In this document: one piece after another, positions 50,649 through 59,012 of the stretch | Numbering within the stretch: the stretch's first letter is position 1 | Layout of the letters: each line of letters starts with the position of its first letter | Assembly (NCBI GenBank): GCA_035652235.1 | Contig: DASREE010000058.1 | Span: 1 to 64,000 of the forward strand | Direction of reading: 5' to 3' | Length of the DNA stretch: 64,000 nt | Source of the DNA: PALSA-612 sp035652235 | GTDB taxonomy: Bacteria; Actinomycetota; Thermoleophilia; Gaiellales; Gaiellaceae | Made by a program: the position numbers and the translations under genes | Notes under the pieces: model-generated | Seen by the model: only the letters and a program-made list of their open reading frames with translations | Databases searched by the model: none | What the model was told of the DNA's origin: nothing

Positions 50649-51026
50649 GCGCCGTTCAGACGATCTCGGACGGGCCCTTCTTGAAGCGGCCTCCACCGGA
50701 ACCCCCAACGCGCGCAGAGCGTCGGGCGTTCCGGTGTGCCCGATGCGCGTGGGGCCGGCGCGGAGCCGCCTGGAGCCGCGCCGACCCCTTGGGAGGAGAC
50801 CGCCCGCGGCGAGGGAGGAGACCTGCGGGCGTGTCTTGCCTGCTTGGATCCCTGCCGCACGCGTGGAGATTCACCTGGCCCGCTTTTGCTCGACGCAGGC
50901 TCCGGGCGCGTGCTCGCGACCTACGTTCCTGCACGAGCCGTCAGGCCGTGCTCGCCTGGGCGAGCGCGTGCAGGATCGAGGCCGCGCGGCTCGAGCTCGA
51001 CGGCGCGTGGTCGCCGTCGCCGTCGG
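50649..51026. other. Gene-free stretch with motif copy 3
   Basis: About 380 nt between the OsmC-like gene and the end of the HD-GYP gene. No frame looks like protein. It contains the third CAGGTGAATCTC copy (minus strand 50866-50877), which does not precede a recognisable gene. Confidence 0.5.
50866..50877 (-). promoter_or_regulatory. CAGGTGAATCTC motif, copy 3
   Basis: Exact copy of the 12-mer. Similarity with copy 2 continues downstream (GGCAGG-ATC-AA). It could drive a small RNA or an unrecognised minus-strand transcript toward 50650. Confidence 0.35.
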
Positions 51027-51695
51027 TCAGCCGGCCCCGTGCTCGGCGAGCGGCGCGCGCAGCCGAGCCGGGAGGGCGTCGAGGCAGACGTCGCCGAGCT
51101 CGGCGGGGCTGCGTTCGCGTCCGACGGCGTCGAGGAGCGGCGTCTCGACCGGACCGTTCTCGTCGAGCTCCGCCTCGAGCAGCGCGATCGCGCGGCTGTC
51201 CCATTGCGTCCCGGCGCCCTCGGCGAGGATGCGGCGAGCGTGCGCCGGTTCGAGCGCGGCCCGGTAGTGGCGGCTGTAGGTCATCGCGTCCCAGCCGTCG
51301 CAGGCGCTGATGATGGCGGCCTCGAGCGGGATCTGGCCCGAGCTGAGCCCGTCCGGGTAGCCGCTGCCGTCGGGGCGCTCGTGATGCCAGCGGACGAGAT
51401 CGGCGGCGCCTGCCAGCAGCGGCGAGGCGGCGAGCAGCTCCGCGCCGGTGACCGGGTGCTCCCTGATCGCGTCGAACTCGCTGTCGGTGAGCGCTCCCGG
51501 CTTGCGCAGGATCTCGTCGGGGACGAGCAGCTTGCCGAGGTCGTGGAGGAGGGCGCCCAGACCCAGGGCGCGGAGCCGGTCGGCGGCGAGGCGACCGCGG
51601 ATACCGACGCGCAGCGCCAGCTCGCCGACGCGGATCGGCTTCGGTCCCGCCGAGCAGGCAGCCGCGATCGCTCGCGAGCGGGCAGGATGATGTCT
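51027..51695 (-). CDS. HD-GYP domain protein, 5' end uncertain
   Basis: The C-terminal 200 residues are a complete HD-GYP core: LGLGALLHDLGKLLVPDEIL (HD), FDAIREHPVTGAELL, LVRWHHERPDGSGYPDGLSS (HHE...GYP), SACDGWDAMTYSRHYRAALE. HD-GYP proteins hydrolyse cyclic di-GMP or related nucleotides. The usual N-terminal helix with EYTxxHS is not found; only VGELALRVG remains, with no ATG or GTG close by in the frame. It may be truncated or frameshifted at the 5' end. Confidence 0.75.
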   Translation of the reverse strand, partial: RHHPARSRAIAAACSAGPKPIRVGELALRVGIRGRLAADRLRALGLGALLHDLGKLLVPDEILRKPGALTDSEFDAIREHPVTGAELLAASPLLAGAADLVRWHHERPDGSGYPDGLSSGQIPLEAAIISACDGWDAMTYSRHYRAALEPAHARRILAEGAGTQWDSRAIALLEAELDENGPVETPLLDAVGRERSPAELGDVCLDALPARLRAPLAEHGAG

Positions 51696-51828
51696 GCTCG
51701 GATGACGAGAAGGGGGAAAGCCGCCGGATCCCCACGGGCCGTGGGGGGTACTCGGGCTGACCCGCGCTCCTCGACTGCTCGCGCAGGCGCCGCAGGTGGA
51801 CCGTCCGACAGGCTCGGCGCGGGTTCCC

Positions 51829-52032
51829 TCAGAGCAGGATGTCGAGCGCTGTCTCAACGGGGCAGCCGTGCTCGAGCAGGCTGACGGCGAGGTGGAGGTC
51901 GATGTCCCGCCGTTCGGCGAGCTCGGCAGCCCTGCGCCGGCCGTAGCCGGCCGCGAGCAGGCAGCGGTAGCGCCAGCGCACGATGCACCGATCCTCGCCG
52001 ACCCGACCCGTTCGCTCACTGGTCGTCTCCAT
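51829..52032 (-). CDS. 67-aa protein, paralogue of 56491-56694
   Basis: 67 aa from ATG 52032 with AAGGAGG upstream. IVRWRYRCLLAAGYGRRRAA then DIDLHLAVSLLEHGCPVETA and LDILL match the second 67-aa protein position by position. Small helical protein with one Cys in a GCPVE motif. Function unknown. Confidence 0.75.
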   Translation of the reverse strand: METTSERTGRVGEDRCIVRWRYRCLLAAGYGRRRAAELAERRDIDLHLAVSLLEHGCPVETALDILL

Positions 52033-52140
52033 TCCAGCCTCCTTGGTTTGTCGGCAGGTCCGACCCTCGGCGACGCCGCGGCGATTCGGACGTTCACGCG
52101 CGCCGAATCGCTCCGGCGCTACGGCGCATCTCAGGTCGCG

Positions 52141-52392
52141 ATGAGCCAGTTGCGTCGAGGCGCTCGGGCGGGCGATGTGCCGGCACGCGGACAGCCCTGC
52201 CAGCGACGGCTGCGGCGCGCCGCCGCTCCCGACCGGCACGGCCGTCGCCGCGTCGGCTTCGAGGCGGCGGGCCGGGACGGAGACGCGGTCGTCATCGGCG
52301 CGCTCGCCGTGCCGCTCGACTGGGCGCGTGAGCACGGGATCGTCGTGACCCGGCTCGAGCTCGACGGACGGGCGGTTGTCGTCGCATCCTGA
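52141..52392 (+). CDS. Possible small protein upstream of the glucoamylase-like gene
   Basis: 83 aa. Only the C-terminal half (GDAVVIGALAVPLDWAREHG then TRLELDGRAVVVAS) looks like protein. It ends 17 nt inside the next gene's start. May be real or a remnant. Confidence 0.3.
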   Translation: MSQLRRGARAGDVPARGQPCQRRLRRAAAPDRHGRRRVGFEAAGRDGDAVVIGALAVPLDWAREHGIVVTRLELDGRAVVVAS

Positions 52393-54673
52393 TCCGGCCG
52401 AGGCGTTCGGCTGGCCCGGCATCGCGCCGACGTGGACGTCGAGCGCGAAGGACGCGGTCACCACCGCGCTCGGCCCGAGCCGGGTCTGGGCGACGCTCGG
52501 CTTCGGGATCGTCAACGAGGTCTACTGGCCGGCGACCGGCCGCCCGCAGGTGCGCGACCTCGGCTTCGTCGTCGCCGGCGGCGGCGACTGGGTCGAGGTG
52601 AAGCGCGCACAGTCGTACACGCTCGAGACGCCGAGCCCCTGCGTGCCCCTGCCGCGGATCGTGCACGACGGCGAGGGATACCGGCTCGAGCTCGAGGTCG
52701 TGCCCGACCCGCTGCGGGACGTCCTGCTCGTCTCCTACCGGCTCACGGGCGAGGGGCGGCTGCTCTACCCGCTGCTCGCGCCGCACCTCGGCGCGAGCGG
52801 CTACGGCAACACCGCCTGGGTCGACGGCGGCCTGCGCGCGGGGAAGGGTTCAGAGGCGCTCGTGCTGCTCTCGTCGACGCCGTTCGCGCGCGCCAGCGCC
52901 GGTTTCGTCGGCTTCTCCGACGGCTGGCAGGACTTCGCCCGCAACGGCGCGATGACGTGGGAGTTCGCGCGCGCCGAGAACGGCAACGTCGCCCTGATCG
53001 GGGAGCTGCCGCCCGGCGAGGGAGTGCTCGCGCTCGGCTTCGCGGCGACGCCCGAAGGCGCCGCCACGCTCGCCGGGTCGGCGCTCGCCGAGGGGTACGA
53101 GCCGATCCGCGAGCGGTTCGTCGCCGGCTGGGAGCAGTGGCGGGACGGCCTGAGGCTGCCGCGCGGCAAGGCGGAGCTGCGACAGGAGGCGCTTCTTTCC
53201 GCCGCGGTGCTGAAGGTGCACGAGGACCGCACGTTTCCCGGCGCGACGGTGGCGAGCCTGTCGGTGCCGTGGGGGTTCGCGCACGACGACCCGGGCGGCT
53301 ACCACCTCGTCTGGGCGCGCGACGCGGTCGAGACGGGGCTCGCGCTGCTCGCGATCGGCGACGTCGACGGTGCGCGGCGCATGCTCTCCTACCTCGCCGC
53401 CACCCAGAGCGCTGACGGGTGCTGGTCGCAGAACTTCTTTCCGGACGGGCGCCCGTACTGGACGGGGATCCAGCTCGACGAGGTTGGCTTCCCGATCCTG
53501 CTCGCGGCGAAGCTGCGCGAGCTCGCCGCTGTCGAAGGGTCCCAGATCGCAGCGATGGTGCGGGCGGCTGCCGGCTACCTCGCTCGCACCGGGCCGCTCA
53601 GCCCGCAGGACCGCTGGGAGGAGAACGCAGGCGCGAGCCCGTTCACGCTCGCGGTCGAGGTAGCGGCGCTGGTCGCCGCCGGCGACTGGCTGGAAGGAGA
53701 CGACCGCGAGTACGCGCTCGCGCTCGCCGATTGCTGGAACGAGCGGATCGAGGAGTGGACGTACGTCGCCGGCGCCGAGCTCGCCGGGCAGTATCACGTC
53801 CCCGGCTACTACGTCCGCATCGGACCGCCGCCGGTCGACGGAGGCCTGTGCGGCCGCGTTCCCGTCCGCAACCGCGGCGGCGAGAGCGTGCCCGCGGCGG
53901 CGCTCGTCGGGCTCGACTTCCTGTACCTCGCCCGGCTCGGCCTGCGCGACCCGCACGACCCGCGGATCACTGCCACCCTCACCGTCGTCGACGGCGAGCT
54001 GCGCGCACAGCTGCCGACCGGTGTCGCCTACCGCCGCTACGAACGCGACGGCTACGGCGAGCACGCAGACGGCAGCCCCTTCGACGGCAGCGGCATCGGC
54101 CGCCCCTGGCCGCTGCTCGCCGGCGAGCGCGGCCACGCGGCGCTCCTCCGCGGCGAGGACGCGACCCCGTACCTCGAGTCGATGGCGCGCATGAGCGGCC
54201 GCGGCGGCCTGATCCCCGAGCAGGTCTGGGACGCCGAGCCGATCCCCGAACGCAACCTCTTCCCGGGCAAGCCGAGCGGCAGCGCGATGCCGCTCGTCTG
54301 GGCGCACGGCGAGTACCTGAAGCTGTACGCGGCGCGGGCGGCGAAGCGGCAGATCGAGCTGCTGCAGACGGTCGAGCAGCGCTACGGCGGCACCGCTCCG
54401 ACGGCGGCGACCTGGTTCTGGCGCGAGCAGGCCCCCGTCACGCGGCTCCCGCCAGGACGAGCGCTGGTGATCGAGGCGAGCGAGCCGTTCGCGCTCCACG
54501 CCGGCTTCGACGGCTGGCAGGCCCCTGGCGACCGCGACTCCCGGCCGCTCGGGCTCGGCATGCACGGCGTCCGCATCGAGCACGACGAGCTCGCCGAGCA
54601 CGCGAGCCTCGAGTTCACCCGCCGCCACGAGTCGAGCTGGGCAGGCCGCGACTGGCGGGTCGAGCTCGCCTGA
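52376..54673 (+). CDS. GH15 glucoamylase/glucodextranase-like glycosidase
   Basis: 765 aa from TTG 52376. N-terminal beta-sandwich typical of bacterial glucoamylases (ALGPSRVWATLGFGIVNEVY), then the (alpha/alpha)6 barrel: LSVPWGFAHDDPGGYHLVWA, RDAVETGLALLAIGD, the catalytic-acid region DRWEENAGASPFTL and the catalytic-base region MPLVWAHGEYLKL. A small C-terminal domain follows. No signal peptide, so it would act on internal alpha-glucans (glycogen, trehalose-like). The start codon is uncertain. Confidence 0.9.
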   Translation: MSSHPDPAEAFGWPGIAPTWTSSAKDAVTTALGPSRVWATLGFGIVNEVYWPATGRPQVRDLGFVVAGGGDWVEVKRAQSYTLETPSPCVPLPRIVHDGEGYRLELEVVPDPLRDVLLVSYRLTGEGRLLYPLLAPHLGASGYGNTAWVDGGLRAGKGSEALVLLSSTPFARASAGFVGFSDGWQDFARNGAMTWEFARAENGNVALIGELPPGEGVLALGFAATPEGAATLAGSALAEGYEPIRERFVAGWEQWRDGLRLPRGKAELRQEALLSAAVLKVHEDRTFPGATVASLSVPWGFAHDDPGGYHLVWARDAVETGLALLAIGDVDGARRMLSYLAATQSADGCWSQNFFPDGRPYWTGIQLDEVGFPILLAAKLRELAAVEGSQIAAMVRAAAGYLARTGPLSPQDRWEENAGASPFTLAVEVAALVAAGDWLEGDDREYALALADCWNERIEEWTYVAGAELAGQYHVPGYYVRIGPPPVDGGLCGRVPVRNRGGESVPAAALVGLDFLYLARLGLRDPHDPRITATLTVVDGELRAQLPTGVAYRRYERDGYGEHADGSPFDGSGIGRPWPLLAGERGHAALLRGEDATPYLESMARMSGRGGLIPEQVWDAEPIPERNLFPGKPSGSAMPLVWAHGEYLKLYAARAAKRQIELLQTVEQRYGGTAPTAATWFWREQAPVTRLPPGRALVIEASEPFALHAGFDGWQAPGDRDSRPLGLGMHGVRIEHDELAEHASLEFTRRHESSWAGRDWRVELA

Positions 54674-54752
54674 CAGCCGTCGAGGAGGAGTGCGCCACAT
54701 TCGTTGCCGTCCTCCCACACCGCTTCGAGGCGTCGCGTACTACGGTTCGCGT

Positions 54753-55475
54753 GTGAGCGCCTACAACTACGAGCGCTTCGACGCCTATGTCGAAAGCGGC
54801 CAGGACGAGCGCGAGTTCGCCTCCTTCCCGAACATGCTGCACGCGGGCGAGCGCGCCCCCGACGGCGAGCTGACCCGTCTCGACGGCGGAAGCGTTCGCC
54901 TGTCCGAGCTGTGGCGCCGGCAGGGCGTGGTGCTCGAGTTCGGCTCGTACACCTGACCGTACTGCGCTGCAGAGGGTCCTCTGCTCGACCAGCTGGCCCC
55001 GCAGCATCCCGACTACGGCTGGTACTTCGTGTACACACGCGAGGCGCATCCGGGCGAGCACCTGTCCGCGCACGGGGACTTCGAGGCGAAGCTCGCGGCG
55101 GCGCGGCGGTTGCGCGACGAGCTCGGCATCACGCGGCCGATCCTCGTCGACGATCACGCTGGCAGCGTGCACACGGCCTTCGGGCTGCTGCCGAACATGT
55201 CCTGGGTGCTCGGCCGGGGCGGCACGATCCTGTACAAGGCGATGTGGACCTCCCCCGAGCGGATCGCCGGCTTCCTCGCACGCCAGGCGGCGCAGCCGTC
55301 CGGGCTCGCCTACGCGCCGTTCTTCACCGAGCAGCTCGAGCTGCGCCGCCGCGACGCCGCCGCCTTCCAGCAGGGGCTGGAACGCAACGGTCCGCGGGCT
55401 GTCGGCGAGTTCGCGCACGCCGAGCGGATCTGGGCCGAACGCGCCCGCGCGACCCGCCGTCTCGACGACAGTTGA
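54753..55475 (+). CDS. Deiodinase/redoxin-like protein, candidate selenoprotein (Sec68)
   Basis: The frame from GTG 54753 is open to TGA 55473 except for one in-frame TGA at 54954-54956. Read through, it gives 240 aa of one thioredoxin-fold protein: RLSELWRRQGVVLEFGSYT, [TGA], PYCAAEGPLLDQL, then YGWYFVYTREAHPGEHLSAH and ILVDDHAGSVHTAFGLLPNM. FGSxT-U-P and YxxEAHPG are the hallmarks of the iodothyronine-deiodinase-like redoxins, in which the residue after FGSxT is Sec or Cys. Here it forms a UxxC pair with the Cys of PYC. The TGA is followed by a GGUC-loop hairpin. No signal peptide; a cytoplasmic thiol peroxidase or reductase role is inferred. Confidence 0.85.
54969..54984 (+). promoter_or_regulatory. 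Candidate bacterial SECIS element of the deiodinase-like gene
   Basis: GCAGAG (54969-54974) pairs perfectly with CTCTGC (54979-54984), loop GGTC. The loop starts 19 nt after the TGA. GGUC in the apical loop is also what the E. coli fdhF SECIS presents to SelB. Confidence 0.75.
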
Positions 55476-55539
55476 GAAGGAATCGGCGCTTCGGTAGGTC
55501 GCATCGAACAGATGACGACGACCGGACGCGAGGAGCGAG

Positions 55540-55803
55540 GAGCAAGAGGTGGCGACGGGGACGGCGAGAGCTACTCGGGCTCGACCGGGAGCTGCGGTCC
55601 GTGCATGCGTCCGACGAGGAGACGGCGCGCCGGTTTCGTGTTCTCGGCTCGCCGACCATCCGCGTCGACGGCCGCGACATCGACCCGGGCGCAGCTACGT
55701 GCTCTCCTGCCACGTCGACCGCACGGAAGGCGGCTTCGGCGGCCAGCCGGACGAGCGCTGGCTGCGCGACGCGCTCGACCGGAAGCGTGGGGGGAGTGTG
55801 TGA
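55540..55803 (+). pseudogene. Thioredoxin-like protein, frameshifted remnant
   Basis: One frame reads LLGLDRELRSVHASDEETAR then FRVLGSPTIRVDGRDIDPGA; then the sense moves to another frame with YVLSCHVDRTEGGFGGQPDE and RWLRDAL, ending at 55803. Together they match the small thioredoxin-like family that starts with a FxGCPN redox motif, but that N-terminus is missing here. At least one frameshift (near 55690) and a lost 5' end. Confidence 0.6.
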
Positions 55804-55815
55804 AGACTGACCCGG

Positions 55816-56373
55816 GTGTGTGCAGCGCTTCCGCAGCTACGGGCGGCCGCGCACCGTTTCGACGTCGACTTCGAGCGGGCGGTCGCGCGCTTCGCGCAGC
55901 GCGATCTCGTCCATCTCGACGGTGGCGAGATCGCGGTCGCGTACCCGTTCTCCGGCCGGCCGACGCCGCATCGCGTCTGGATCGATGGCCGCGCCGAGCC
56001 GGTGTTCGCGATGTGCGCGCTCGACGCGCTCGGGATCGCGCCGATGCTGAACCTGCCGGCGGAGATCCTCTCCCGCGACCCGCTCGGCGGCGGGGAGGTG
56101 TGGGTGCGGATCGACCCGGGCGACGGCGCCTGGTGGGAGCCGGAGGAGGCGGTCGTGCTCGACGGCCACTCGAGGCGGGGCGGTCCGAGCTTCGACAGCT
56201 GCTGCGGCGCGATCAACTTCTTCTCCTCGAACGAGAACGCGCTCGCCTACCTGCTGGCACATCCCGAACTCGACGGGCAGTCGATCACGCTCCCGGAGGC
56301 GATCGAGGCCGCCACGGCCGTGTTCGGCGACCTCGACCGGCCACGCGGGTGGCGCCTGATGCCGACTGCGTGA
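55816..56373 (+). CDS. merB: Organomercurial lyase (MerB)-like protein
   Basis: 185 aa from GTG 55816 (CTG 55807 is also possible). The three catalytic residues of MerB can be placed: Cys and Asp in FAMCALDALGIAPML (C-x-x-D), and Cys in SFDSCCGAINFFSSNENALA. VAYPFSGRPTPHRVWIDG and SITLPEAIEAATAVFGDL also match. MerB cleaves C-Hg bonds. The N-terminal helix-turn region is short compared with typical MerB. No merA or merR beside it; the context is redox proteins. Confidence 0.8.
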   Translation: MCAALPQLRAAAHRFDVDFERAVARFAQRDLVHLDGGEIAVAYPFSGRPTPHRVWIDGRAEPVFAMCALDALGIAPMLNLPAEILSRDPLGGGEVWVRIDPGDGAWWEPEEAVVLDGHSRRGGPSFDSCCGAINFFSSNENALAYLLAHPELDGQSITLPEAIEAATAVFGDLDRPRGWRLMPTA

Positions 56374-56490
56374 CGATCGCCCGGCGGGCTTCGAGGCGGC
56401 AGCGGCCGAGGCCGAGCCGATTACTCGATCGAGGGACATCCGAGCGGGGGTCACGGACGAATGTGAGTGTGAGCGACCCAGGAGGCACCG

Positions 56491-56694
56491 ATGTCGACCA
56501 CGGAGCTGTACGTCGAGGACGAGAGCGAGCTGACGCGGGTCGAGCGCTGGCGTGTCGAGGAGCTCCTGCGGGCGGGGTACGACACCGCTGCCGCCGCCCG
56601 GCTCGCTGCCGCCCTGCACGTCGACCTGCACCGCGCGACCGAGCTCGTCCAGCGCGGCTGCCCGGTCGAGCTGGCCGTGCGCATCCTGCTCTAG
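56491..56694 (+). CDS. 67-aa protein, paralogue of 51829-52032
   Basis: 67 aa. VERWRVEELLRAGYDTAAAA then HVDLHRATELVQRGCPVELA and VRILL match the protein at 51829-52032 in length and pattern (RWR...LLxAGY...DLHxA..L...GCPVE.A..ILL). GGAGG upstream of the ATG. Unknown function; the shared Cys and helical form suggest a small regulator or adaptor. Confidence 0.75.
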   Translation: MSTTELYVEDESELTRVERWRVEELLRAGYDTAAAARLAAALHVDLHRATELVQRGCPVELAVRILL

Positions 56695-56732
56695 CCTGCC
56701 GCCGGCAGCCGGCGCGGGCAGAATCCGGCTGG

Positions 56733-57611
56733 GTGCTGCTCGCCTCGATCCCCTCACCCTCCAGCGGGAACGTCCACCTCGGGCCGTTCACCGTGCACAT
56801 GTACGGCCTGATGCTGCTGCTCGGCATCGCGGCCGCGATCGGCCTCACCGGCCTGCGCTGGACCCGGCGCGGCGGTGACTGGGACCTCGTCTTCCAGGCG
56901 GCGGTGTGGGGAGTCGCCTTCGGCGTCGTCGGCGCCCGCGCCTACCACGACGTGACGAGCTGGGACGAGGTACCGCACACGTGGTGGGGGCCGTTCGCCG
57001 TCTGGCAGGGCGGGCTCGGCATCTGGGGCGGCGTCGCCCTCGGCGCGGCCGCCGGGGCGTTCGTCGTCAGACGGGCCGGGGCGAGCGTTGCGCTCATGCT
57101 GGACTGCGTCGCTCCGGCGCTGCTTCTCGCCCAGGGGATCGGACGCTGGGGGAACTGGTGGAACCAGGAGCTCTTCGGGAGGCCCACCGACCTTCCCTGG
57201 GGCCTCGAGATCGACCCGGCCCACCGGCCGGACCGCTACCTGAGCCGGGCGACCTTCCATCCGACCTTCCTGTACGAGTTCCTGTGGGATGTGCTCGGAG
57301 CCGGTGTCCTGCTTCTCGCCGGCCGCCGCTTCCGCATCCGGCCGCCGGCTCTCTTTGCCCTCTACGTCTGCGTGTACACGTTCGGGCGCACGTTCGAGGA
57401 GCTCCTCCGGGTCGACCCCTCGCACCACGTGCTCGGGGAGCGCCTCAACTTCTGGGTGTCGCTTGCCGTCTTCGCCGCGGGCGCCTGCGCCTTCGTCTGG
57501 CTGCAGCTGCTGCGGCCGGATGCCGGGGCGCCGCTCGCCGCCGGCCGGCGCCGCCCGAGCCGGCGGGGAGGCATGTCCGTCCCGCGAGGACGCGTCCGCC
57601 CGCGCCGCTAG
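56733..57611 (+). CDS. lgt: Prolipoprotein diacylglyceryl transferase
   Basis: 292 aa from GTG 56733. About seven TM helices; FTVHMYGLMLLLGIAAAIGL, GARAYHDVTSWDEVP, the Lgt signature GRWGNWWNQELFGRPTDLPW, and HPTFLYEFLWDVLGAG. Attaches diacylglycerol to the lipobox Cys of lipoproteins, such as those at 18205 and 47037. Followed by scpA. Confidence 0.96.
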   Translation: MLLASIPSPSSGNVHLGPFTVHMYGLMLLLGIAAAIGLTGLRWTRRGGDWDLVFQAAVWGVAFGVVGARAYHDVTSWDEVPHTWWGPFAVWQGGLGIWGGVALGAAAGAFVVRRAGASVALMLDCVAPALLLAQGIGRWGNWWNQELFGRPTDLPWGLEIDPAHRPDRYLSRATFHPTFLYEFLWDVLGAGVLLLAGRRFRIRPPALFALYVCVYTFGRTFEELLRVDPSHHVLGERLNFWVSLAVFAAGACAFVWLQLLRPDAGAPLAAGRRRPSRRGGMSVPRGRVRPRR

Positions 57612-57620
57612 CCTGACCCG

Positions 57621-58382
57621 GTGCGCGCGCCGGAGCTCGATCTCGACCTCGAGACGTTCGAAGGGCCGTTCGACCTGCTCCTCACTCTCATCCTGAAGGA
57701 GGAGCTGAGCCTCGCCGAGATCGAGGTCGCCGAGATCGTGATTGCCTTCGTCGAGCAGCTTGCGGCGCGCGAGCAGCTCGACCTCGAAGGCTGCGGCGAG
57801 TTCCTCGTGCTCGTCTCGGCGCTCCTCGAGCTGAAGGCGCGCGACCTGTTCGGGGACGGGGAGGGCGACCTCGCCGCCGAGCTCAGTCCCGAGCAGGCGG
57901 CCGAGGAGCTCGCCCGGCGGCTCGAGGAGTACCGTCGCATCAAGCGCGCGGCCGCCTGGCTCGCACAGCGGCTCGAGGGTGAGTCCGACCGCTTCTTCCG
58001 CCTCGGCCCGGCGCCGCTCGCGCCGAAGCCGGCGCGGCCGCTCGCGCCGGGGAGCCCGGAACAGCTCGCTGCGGCGCTCCGGGCGCTCGCCGCGGAGCCT
58101 CCGGCCGTGTCGCTCGCGCACATGGCTCTCCGCTTCCCGCCGGTCGAGCGCTTCCTCGAGCGGTTCCGCTTGCTGCTTCGCCGCCGCTCCGGCTTCCTGT
58201 TCGACTCGCAGCTCGACGGCCTCACCCGGCTCGAGCAGGCGGCGGCCTTCCTCGCGCTCCTCGAGCTTCGCAAGGCGAACGAGATCCGGCTCGAGCAGGC
58301 GGCGCCGTTCGGACCGATAAGGGTTTCCCGCACCGACGTCGAAAGGAGTCGCGCGTGGACGAGAGCCGCCCACTCCGCCTGA
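57621..58382 (+). CDS. scpA: Segregation and condensation protein ScpA
   Basis: 253 aa from GTG 57621. The kleisin N-terminus LDLETFEGPFDLLLTLILKE then ELSLAEIEVAEIVIAFVEQL is diagnostic; the C-terminal winged helix binds the SMC head. Works with Smc and ScpB in chromosome compaction. Overlaps scpB by 28 nt. Confidence 0.95.
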   Translation: MRAPELDLDLETFEGPFDLLLTLILKEELSLAEIEVAEIVIAFVEQLAAREQLDLEGCGEFLVLVSALLELKARDLFGDGEGDLAAELSPEQAAEELARRLEEYRRIKRAAAWLAQRLEGESDRFFRLGPAPLAPKPARPLAPGSPEQLAAALRALAAEPPAVSLAHMALRFPPVERFLERFRLLLRRRSGFLFDSQLDGLTRLEQAAAFLALLELRKANEIRLEQAAPFGPIRVSRTDVERSRAWTRAAHSA

Positions 58383-58963
58383 TCGCTGCGAGCCCCGTCG
58401 AGAGCCTCGCCCGGACGCTGGAGGCGCTGCTCGTCGTCGCCTCGTCGCCGAGAACGGTCGCGGAGCTCGCCGCCGCGGCGGACGACGTCGAGGAGCGGGT
58501 CGAGGAAGCCCTCGGGCTGCTCGGCGAGCGCTTCCGCGAGGGGAGAAGCGGCATCGTCCTCGAGCGAGTCGCGGGCGGGTACGCCTTCCGCGCCGCGCGC
58601 TCCGAGGCGGAGGCGTGCGCGCGCCTCGTCGAGCGTCCCGTCGAGCGCGGGCTGTCGCAGGCGGCGCTGGAGACGCTCGCCGTTGCCGCCTACCTCGGCC
58701 CGGTGACGAGGCCCGAGATCGCACGGCTGCGCGGCGTGGCCGCGGACACCGTGGTCGCCGGCCTCGTCGAGCGAGGGCTGCTCGCAGAGGCGGGTCGCGA
58801 GCCCGGGCTGGGGGGCGCAGTGCGCTACCGGACGACCGAGCTGTTCGAACGGGTATTCGGGCTCGACAGCCTGTCCGAGCTGCCGCGCCTCGACGACCTG
58901 GGCGACGACAGGGAGGCGATCAGGGCTCGGCTCGAGCAGGTCGCCGCGCGGCGGCCCGCTTGA
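58355..58963 (+). CDS. scpB: Segregation and condensation protein ScpB
   Basis: 202 aa from GTG 58355, preceded by GAAAGGAG. Two winged-helix domains: ARTLEALLVVASSPRTVAEL ... GIVLERVAGGYAFRAA and LSQAALETLAVAAYLGPVTR ... RYRTTELFERVFGLDSL. Partner of ScpA. Confidence 0.95.
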   Translation: MDESRPLRLIAASPVESLARTLEALLVVASSPRTVAELAAAADDVEERVEEALGLLGERFREGRSGIVLERVAGGYAFRAARSEAEACARLVERPVERGLSQAALETLAVAAYLGPVTRPEIARLRGVAADTVVAGLVERGLLAEAGREPGLGGAVRYRTTELFERVFGLDSLSELPRLDDLGDDREAIRARLEQVAARRPA

Positions 58964-59012
58964 GCACATGCCCCGGCGGCGCCACCCACGCTCTGGCTAG
59001 CGTTGGCTGAGC

